DNA of 64,000 nt, from NCBI RefSeq assembly GCF_003935895.2, contig NZ_CP054058.1, positions 3,763,177 through 3,827,176 on the forward strand, written 5' to 3'. The translations under genes and the position numbers were made by a program. Source of the DNA: Scandinavium goeteborgense (lineage in GTDB: Bacteria > Pseudomonadota > Gammaproteobacteria > Enterobacterales > Enterobacteriaceae). The notes beneath the pieces are model-generated. The model was not told where the DNA came from. It did no database searches and saw nothing but the letters and a program-made list of their open reading frames with translations. Of this stretch, positions 59,172-64,000 are shown one piece after another (position 1 is the stretch's first letter; every line of letters begins with the position of its first letter).

Positions 59172-60360
59172 ACAGCTCTGGCAGTGGCGCGGCGTAACAG
59201 CGCTCGGCGAAATCCGCCAGGGAAGCGTCTGGGCGGAAAATAAAATAGCCGCAATGGCGAGCGCCGGGCGCGACGGCGTTCAGCCTTTGTCGCTCACTCG
59301 CCGGACGACCCGAAAATCACACTGGCGGACGCAATACAGTAGCGAACTGATGCAGCAGTTGGCCACATTGCTGCAGGCGGGGCTGACGCTTTCGGAGAGT
59401 TTGATGCTGTTGGCGGAACAGCATCCTGTCGCACAGTGGCAGGCAATGATGCAGGATCTGGCCCAACGCCTGGCGCACGGTGAGTCACTTTCCGACGCCA
59501 TGCAGCAATGGCCAGAGGCCTTTCCACCGCTGTATCACACGCTGATCCAGGCCGGTGAAATGACCGGTAAGCTCGATTATTGCTGCGCCCACCTTGCCCG
59601 TCAGCAGGAAGAACAGCATAAGCTGAGCCAAAAGGTGAAAAAGGCACTTCGCTATCCACTGATAATATTGCTGCTGGCATTATTGGTGGTGATTGGGATG
59701 AGTGCCTTTGTATTGCCGGAGTTTGCCGCCATTTATCGCACCTTTAATACGCCGCTTCCGATGCTGACGCAGATGGTGATGGCGATGTCAGACGGAGTGA
59801 AAAAGGGGCTACCGCTGATTGGATTACTGACGACGTTGCCCTTTCTACTGCGCCCTGTTTTGCACCGTAGCCCTCGCTGGCAGCGGCTTCGACCGCAGCT
59901 GTTATTAGCACTTCCGGTGGTATCCGGGCTGATTCGCGGACAAAGGCTTAGCCAGATTTATACCGTACTCGCCTTAACGCAGAATGCCGGGATCCCTTTT
60001 CTGCAAGGGCTGGAAAGCGTGGAAAAGACCCTGACCTGCCCGTGGTGGCGCGACGTTATCCGTCATATGAGCGAATCAATCGCCACAGGGAATGCCATCT
60101 GGCAGGCAATGGAGCAGCAAAAAATCTTTACGCCGCTGTGCAAGCAGTTGGTCAGAACCGGTGAGGTGTCGGGCTCTCTCGATAAAATGCTCGGGAATCT
60201 CTCGCACTATCACAGTGAGCAAACGCAACAGCAGGCTGAGAATCTGGCAACGTTACTCGAACCGGTGATGTTACTGGTGACGGGAATTATTATCGGAACA
60301 CTGGTGGTGGCAATGTATCTGCCGATTTTTCATCTGGGGGATGCTATCAGTGGAGGGTAA
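59161..60360 (+). CDS. hofC: Type IV pilus inner-membrane platform protein HofC (PilC/GspF-like)
   Basis: 399 residues with the two-fold GspF layout. A cytoplasmic domain (QLATLLQAGLTLSESLMLLA) precedes a membrane pair (YPLIILLLALLVVIGMSAFV). The second repeat (LALTQNAGIPFLQGLESVEK) leads to a C-terminal helix (TGIIIGTLVVAMYLPIFHLG). Platform for the HofB ATPase. The start overlaps hofB, so the two are coupled. Confidence 0.94.
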   Translation: MASKQLWQWRGVTALGEIRQGSVWAENKIAAMASAGRDGVQPLSLTRRTTRKSHWRTQYSSELMQQLATLLQAGLTLSESLMLLAEQHPVAQWQAMMQDLAQRLAHGESLSDAMQQWPEAFPPLYHTLIQAGEMTGKLDYCCAHLARQQEEQHKLSQKVKKALRYPLIILLLALLVVIGMSAFVLPEFAAIYRTFNTPLPMLTQMVMAMSDGVKKGLPLIGLLTTLPFLLRPVLHRSPRWQRLRPQLLLALPVVSGLIRGQRLSQIYTVLALTQNAGIPFLQGLESVEKTLTCPWWRDVIRHMSESIATGNAIWQAMEQQKIFTPLCKQLVRTGEVSGSLDKMLGNLSHYHSEQTQQQAENLATLLEPVMLLVTGIIIGTLVVAMYLPIFHLGDAISGG

Positions 60361-60387
60361 TCGCTGGCGCAAGACTCGCCAGCGATT
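60359..60387. terminator. Hairpin between convergent hofC and guaC
   Basis: Perfect 11-bp stem AATCGCTGGCG / CGCCAGCGATT with a 7-nt loop, starting inside the hofC stop codon. No U-run; a shared terminator is likely. Confidence 0.7.
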
Positions 60388-60394
60388 CACGGCA

Positions 60395-61438
60395 TTACAG
60401 GCTGTTGAACACGCGGTTCTCTTGTTCCTGCACGCGGATAAAGGTCGTACGTTTAGTCAGCTCTTTCAGGCGTGATGCACCGACATAGGTACAGGCAGAA
60501 CGCAGGCCACCGAGGACATCACGGGCGGTATTTTCTACCGGACCACGCAGCGCCAGTTTAACGGTTTTGCCTTCTGCCGCGCGGTATTTCGCAACACCAC
60601 CGACGTGACGGTTCATCGCAGACTCGGAGCTCATACCGTAGAACAGCATGAATTTTTCGCCGTTCTCTTCAACAACAGTGCCGCCGCTTTCTTCGTGACC
60701 AGCCAGCATACCGCCCAGCATCACGAAATCAGCGCCGCCACCGAAGGCTTTCGCTACGTCGCCCGGCGTGGTACAGCCGCCATCACTGACTATCTGACCG
60801 CCGAGACCGTGTGCCGCATCGGCACATTCGATAACTGCAGACAGCTGCGGATAGCCAACACCGGTTTTTACACGGGTGGTGCAAACGGAACCTGGACCGA
60901 TACCGACTTTCACGATGTCTGCGCCAGCCAGGATCAGCTCTTCACACATTTCACCGGTCACGACGTTGCCCGCACAGATGGTTTTGGTCGGCCAGGCTTC
61001 ACGCGCTTTAATCAGGAACTGAACAAAGTGCTCGGAATAGCCGTTTGCCACGTCGATGCAGACGAAGTTCAACGCAGAATGCAGGTTGAGGATCTGTTTG
61101 GTTTTTTCGAAATCCGCGTCGGATGTACCGGTAGAAACCATCACGTGTTTCAGCACATCTTCAGATACGCTGCCCGCGAAGGCTTTCCAGTCTTCAACAG
61201 AATAGTGTTTGTGCACAGCGGTCAGAATTCCGAACGACGCCAGGGCTTTTGCCATTGCGAAGGTGCCAACCGTATCCATGTTTGCAGCAATAATTGGAAC
61301 GCCAGACCATTTCTGACCAGAATGCTTAAAGGTGTATTCGCGTTCCAGCTCAACTTCGGAACGGCTTTTGAGGGTAGAGCGTTTAGGGCGGATAAGAACG
61401 TCTTTAAAACCTAACTTCAGATCTTCTTCGATACGCAT
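60395..61438 (-). CDS. guaC: GMP reductase
   Basis: 347 residues, as in E. coli. Converts GMP to IMP with NADPH; IMPDH-fold barrel. The catalytic cysteine lies in [31 protein letters not shown] and the [19 protein letters not shown] flap are intact. Divergent from coaE across 228 bp, where I saw no repeat or further gene. Confidence 0.97.
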   Translation of the reverse strand: MRIEEDLKLGFKDVLIRPKRSTLKSRSEVELEREYTFKHSGQKWSGVPIIAANMDTVGTFAMAKALASFGILTAVHKHYSVEDWKAFAGSVSEDVLKHVMVSTGTSDADFEKTKQILNLHSALNFVCIDVANGYSEHFVQFLIKAREAWPTKTICAGNVVTGEMCEELILAGADIVKVGIGPGSVCTTRVKTGVGYPQLSAVIECADAAHGLGGQIVSDGGCTTPGDVAKAFGGGADFVMLGGMLAGHEESGGTVVEENGEKFMLFYGMSSESAMNRHVGGVAKYRAAEGKTVKLALRGPVENTARDVLGGLRSACTYVGASRLKELTKRTTFIRVQEQENRVFNSL

Positions 61439-61666
61439 GTACGGATTCCTGGGGTTAGAGGCAAAAATGGACTTAGCACAACTCCAGTGACGTTATCATA
61501 CGCAGTAATCATCCCTTCGCAAGACTGCGATTTTCACTTTTTTTACGCTACAATCGTACAAATTTACCTGGTGAACAGCGATTTTAACGTTTGTCGTCAT
61601 AGTCACCGTAAAGCATAAATTTAACCGGTTGATTTGTAGCGGTAATTATTCACAGGATAGGGTGGT

Positions 61667-62287
61667 ATGGGTTATACAGTCGCGTTAACAGGTGGCATCG
61701 GGAGCGGAAAAAGCACCGTTGCGAATGCCTTTGCCGACTTAGGTATTAACGTTATTGATGCCGATATCATCGCTCGTCAGGTTGTCGAACCCGGTACGCC
61801 GGCGTTACAGTCCATTGTCAGCCACTTTGGCGATGCGCTACGCTTGCCCGATGGCAGCCTGAATCGTCGTCAGCTGCGGGAGCGAATTTTCGCTAATCCC
61901 GCTGAGAAATCCTGGCTTAATGCCCTTCTCCACCCCCTGATCCAGCAGGAAACACAGCGTCAGATGCAGCAGGCGACATCGCCTTATGTTCTGTGGGTGG
62001 TTCCGCTGTTGGTGGAAAATCAGCTCTGGAAAAAAGCTGACCGGGTGTTGGTGGTCGATGTTTCTGAGGAAACACAGCTCCAGCGCACGATGCAGCGCGA
62101 TAATGTGTCAGAGGCACATGCAAGACAGATCTTAGCCGCCCAGGTTACGCGCGAACAGCGCCTCGCCGTGGCGGACGACGTCATTGATAACAACGGCGCA
62201 CCAGATGCCATCGCATTGGATGTAGCCCGCCTGCACGACAGCTATCTGAAGCTGGCACGTCAGGCCGATTCACAGGAAAAATCGTAA
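61667..62287 (+). CDS. coaE: Dephospho-CoA kinase
   Basis: 206 residues. Last step of coenzyme A synthesis. P-loop [32 protein letters not shown], and the LID region [20 protein letters not shown]. The stop codon overlaps the zapD ATG by one base (TAATG), so the pair is translationally coupled. Confidence 0.97.
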   Translation: MGYTVALTGGIGSGKSTVANAFADLGINVIDADIIARQVVEPGTPALQSIVSHFGDALRLPDGSLNRRQLRERIFANPAEKSWLNALLHPLIQQETQRQMQQATSPYVLWVVPLLVENQLWKKADRVLVVDVSEETQLQRTMQRDNVSEAHARQILAAQVTREQRLAVADDVIDNNGAPDAIALDVARLHDSYLKLARQADSQEKS

Positions 62288-63030
62288 TGCACACCCACGT
62301 CCTCTTTGAACATCCCCTGAATGAGAAAATGCGCACCTGGCTTCGCATTGAGTTCCTGGTTCAGCAACTGAATTGCAACCTGCCTGTACGCGATCACGCC
62401 AGCGCATTGCATTTTTTTAGAAATATTGGGGACTTACTGGATGTGTTCGAACGCGGTGAAGTTCGTACAGATTTACTGAAAGAGCTGGAGCGCCAGCAGC
62501 GTAAACTGAAACAGTGGGATGAAGTCCCGGGCGTCGACAAAAGCCGTATTGAATCTCTGCGCCAACAGCTGAAAAACAGCAGCAGCATTCTTATGACTGC
62601 ACCGCGCGTAGGTCAGCTGTTGCGCGAAGACAAACTGATTGCTCTGGTCCGCCAGCGTCTGAGCATTCCAGGTGGCTGCTGTAGTTTTGATTTACCCACG
62701 CTGCACATCTGGCTGCATGCCCCACAGTCGAAGCGCGACGCGCAAGTAACACATTGGCTGGAAAGCCTCGAGCCAATGAATCAGGCCCTGACGCTTATCG
62801 TCGATCTGATCCGTAATTCCGCGGCATTCCGTAAGCAAACCAGCTTGAATGGTTTCTTCCAGGATAATGGCGAAGATGCTGACCTTCTGCGTCTTCAACT
62901 GGTGCTTGACGATCAGCTGTACCCGCAAATCTCCGGCCACAAGAGCCGTTTTGCCATCCGCTTCCTGCCTCTGGACAGCGAAAATGGCACTGTTCCAGAG
63001 CGTCTGGATTTCGAACTGGCTTGTTGTTAA
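62287..63030 (+). CDS. zapD: Cell division protein ZapD
   Basis: 247 residues, as in E. coli (formerly YacF). Cytoplasmic FtsZ-binding protein that bundles protofilaments at the Z ring. Starts [20 protein letters not shown]; helical N-terminal domain and beta-rich C terminus ([20 protein letters not shown]). Between coaE and yacG in the conserved order. Confidence 0.96.
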   Translation: MHTHVLFEHPLNEKMRTWLRIEFLVQQLNCNLPVRDHASALHFFRNIGDLLDVFERGEVRTDLLKELERQQRKLKQWDEVPGVDKSRIESLRQQLKNSSSILMTAPRVGQLLREDKLIALVRQRLSIPGGCCSFDLPTLHIWLHAPQSKRDAQVTHWLESLEPMNQALTLIVDLIRNSAAFRKQTSLNGFFQDNGEDADLLRLQLVLDDQLYPQISGHKSRFAIRFLPLDSENGTVPERLDFELACC

Positions 63031-63039
63031 GGAATCATC

Positions 63040-63234
63040 ATGAGTGAAGTGATCAACGTAAACTGCCCCACCTGTGGCAAGAGCATCATCTGGGGCGAAC
63101 AGAGTCCGTTCCGCCCCTTCTGCTGCAAACGCTGCCAGCTGATTGATTTAGGTGAGTGGGCCGCCGAAGAGAAGCGGATCCCAAGCAGCGGCGATCTGTC
63201 TGATAGCGATGACTGGAGCGAAGAGCAGATTTAA
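63040..63234 (+). CDS. yacG: DNA gyrase inhibitor YacG (zinc-binding)
   Basis: 64 residues. The treble-clef zinc site uses CPTC and CCKRC; the C-terminal tail is acidic ([20 protein letters not shown]). Binds GyrB and blocks DNA binding in E. coli. Nine bp after zapD; its stop overlaps the convergent mutT end by 4 bp. Confidence 0.95.
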   Translation: MSEVINVNCPTCGKSIIWGEQSPFRPFCCKRCQLIDLGEWAAEEKRIPSSGDLSDSDDWSEEQI

Positions 63235-63623
63235 GCCTGCGCGACCAGTTTGGCAATAACCGGTTCGTTGGCAGGCGGAAACTCTTCTGCCAACAGATCC
63301 TTCTGTGCGACCCAGCGTCCCGGTTGACCCTCTTTCCCCCACGGCTCGCCCTGCCAGCTATCTACCAGCCAAAACCACAGCGTGATATGTCGGTCCGAAA
63401 ATTCAAACTCCAGCTTATCGAACAGCATGGCAGATTCCGGCAAAATCCCCACTTCTTCGAATAACTCTCGCGCCAGCGCCAACTCCGGGCTTTCACCTTC
63501 TTCAATCTTTCCGCCCGGGAACTCCCACATGTTCGCCATATGCGCATCGGGGGCACGCTGGGTGATAAAGATTTCGCCCGCGGCGTTGCGCAGGATCCCG
63601 GTTGAAATTTGCAGTTTTTTCAT
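63231..63623 (-). CDS. mutT: 8-oxo-dGTP diphosphatase MutT
   Basis: 130 residues from ATG 63623 ([13 protein letters not shown]), matching E. coli; a start three codons upstream is also open. Nudix box [20 protein letters not shown] with EEVGI is intact. Removes oxidised dGTP from the nucleotide pool. Downstream of secA, separated by a terminator. Confidence 0.96.
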   Translation of the reverse strand: MKKLQISTGILRNAAGEIFITQRAPDAHMANMWEFPGGKIEEGESPELALARELFEEVGILPESAMLFDKLEFEFSDRHITLWFWLVDSWQGEPWGKEGQPGRWVAQKDLLAEEFPPANEPVIAKLVAQA

Positions 63624-63635
63624 TGTCTTCATTCC

Positions 63636-63663
63636 ATAAAAAAGGCGCTGTCACCAGCGCCTT
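63636..63663 (-). terminator. Terminator between secA and mutT
   Basis: On the minus strand: AAGGCGCTG, GTGA loop, CAGCGCCTT, then TTTTA. Confidence 0.88.
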
Positions 63664-63693
63664 CGTTTCGCAGATCTGAGTGTTTAGCAGAGC

Positions 63694-64000
63694 TTAGTTG
63701 ATACGACCATGGCACTGCTTATATTTTTTACCTGAACCACACGGACACGGATCGTTGCGACCGACTTTGCGCTCGCCGGTTTGGGCTGCCAGCTCTTCGG
63801 AAGCAGCGGTGTTGTCATCCGCATGGCTAAGCTGCTGCATCTGTGCCAGACGCTCAGCTTCTTCACGACGCTGTTCTTCCATCGCTTCAACTTCTTCCGG
63901 CATACGCACCTGCACTTTGCACAGGGTGCTGATCACTTCGTATTTCAGTGATTCAAGCATGGCCGCGAACATGGAGAACGATTCACGCTTGTACTCCTGC
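63694..64000 (-). CDS. secA: Preprotein translocase ATPase SecA, C-terminal end
   Basis: The last 101 codons or so; the gene continues past the right edge. [18 protein letters not shown] is the end of the helical scaffold, followed by the acidic flexible linker and the SecB- and zinc-binding tail [20 protein letters not shown]. Motor of the Sec pathway. Confidence 0.97.
   Translation of the reverse strand, partial: QEYKRESFSMFAAMLESLKYEVISTLCKVQVRMPEEVEAMEEQRREEAERLAQMQQLSHADDNTAASEELAAQTGERKVGRNDPCPCGSGKKYKQCHGRIN

Overview
The window is chromosomal DNA from a member of the Enterobacteriaceae, most like Enterobacter, Lelliottia or Leclercia. From mrcB to secA the gene order is the reverse complement of the Escherichia coli mrcB-panD-speD-acnB-lpd-aceE-ampD-guaC-secA segment, and most core proteins match their E. 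coli counterparts in length and motifs. Genus is an inference; no rRNA, tRNA, CRISPR array or recognisable insertion sequence was seen.

Core, 1-28 kb: partial mrcB, hrpB, thpR, sfsA, dksA, gluQ, pcnB-folK, panB-panC-panD (pantothenate), yadE, yadI, the yadGH ABC exporter, can, hpt, gcd (PQQ glucose dehydrogenase), cueO (copper oxidase), yacC, speE-speD (spermidine), yacL, acnB, then a DUF3300 gene (yacH) and a DUF2950 gene. Core, 41-64 kb: lpdA, aceF, aceE and pdhR (pyruvate dehydrogenase operon and its repressor), aroP, ampE-ampD, nadC, ppdD-hofB-hofC (type IV pilin set), guaC, coaE-zapD-yacG, mutT and the C-terminal end of secA.

Accessory region 1, about 28.35-38.4 kb, is AT-rich. It is a minus-strand type I secretion operon: two tandem 176-residue exported paralogues, a giant RTX protein, an RTX-type ABC exporter with a degenerate C39 domain, and a membrane-fusion protein. 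The RTX protein appears to carry an N-terminal circularly permuted papain/NlpC-P60-like domain, a FrpC-like Asp-Pro self-processing module, and five near-identical repeat units. Its natural ATG sits in front of a run of eight A residues that leaves it one base out of frame, so the start may be phase-variable, slipped or mis-sequenced. My working model is a secreted antibacterial enzyme with duplicated periplasmic immunity proteins. Beyond the operon lies a frameshifted remnant of a second DUF2950 gene.

Accessory region 2, 38.6-41.1 kb, is a membrane histidine kinase, a FixJ/NarL-type response regulator and an exported HbpS/GlcG-like (DUF336) protein. The layout resembles the Streptomyces SenS-SenR-HbpS sensing system.

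Accessory region 3, 50.4-54.8 kb, lies between aroP and ampE. It has a GPH-family sugar transporter, a GH43 arabinofuranosidase-like enzyme, and an AT-rich segment with one unrecognised exported 416-residue protein. That last segment is bounded by exact 54-bp direct repeats, one of which is the 3' end of the GH43 gene.

Predicted regulatory sites include CRP (gcd), CueR (cueO), Cra (acnB), PdhR (pdhR) and TyrR (aroP). Two palindromic repeat families and one ERIC element lie in the spacers.
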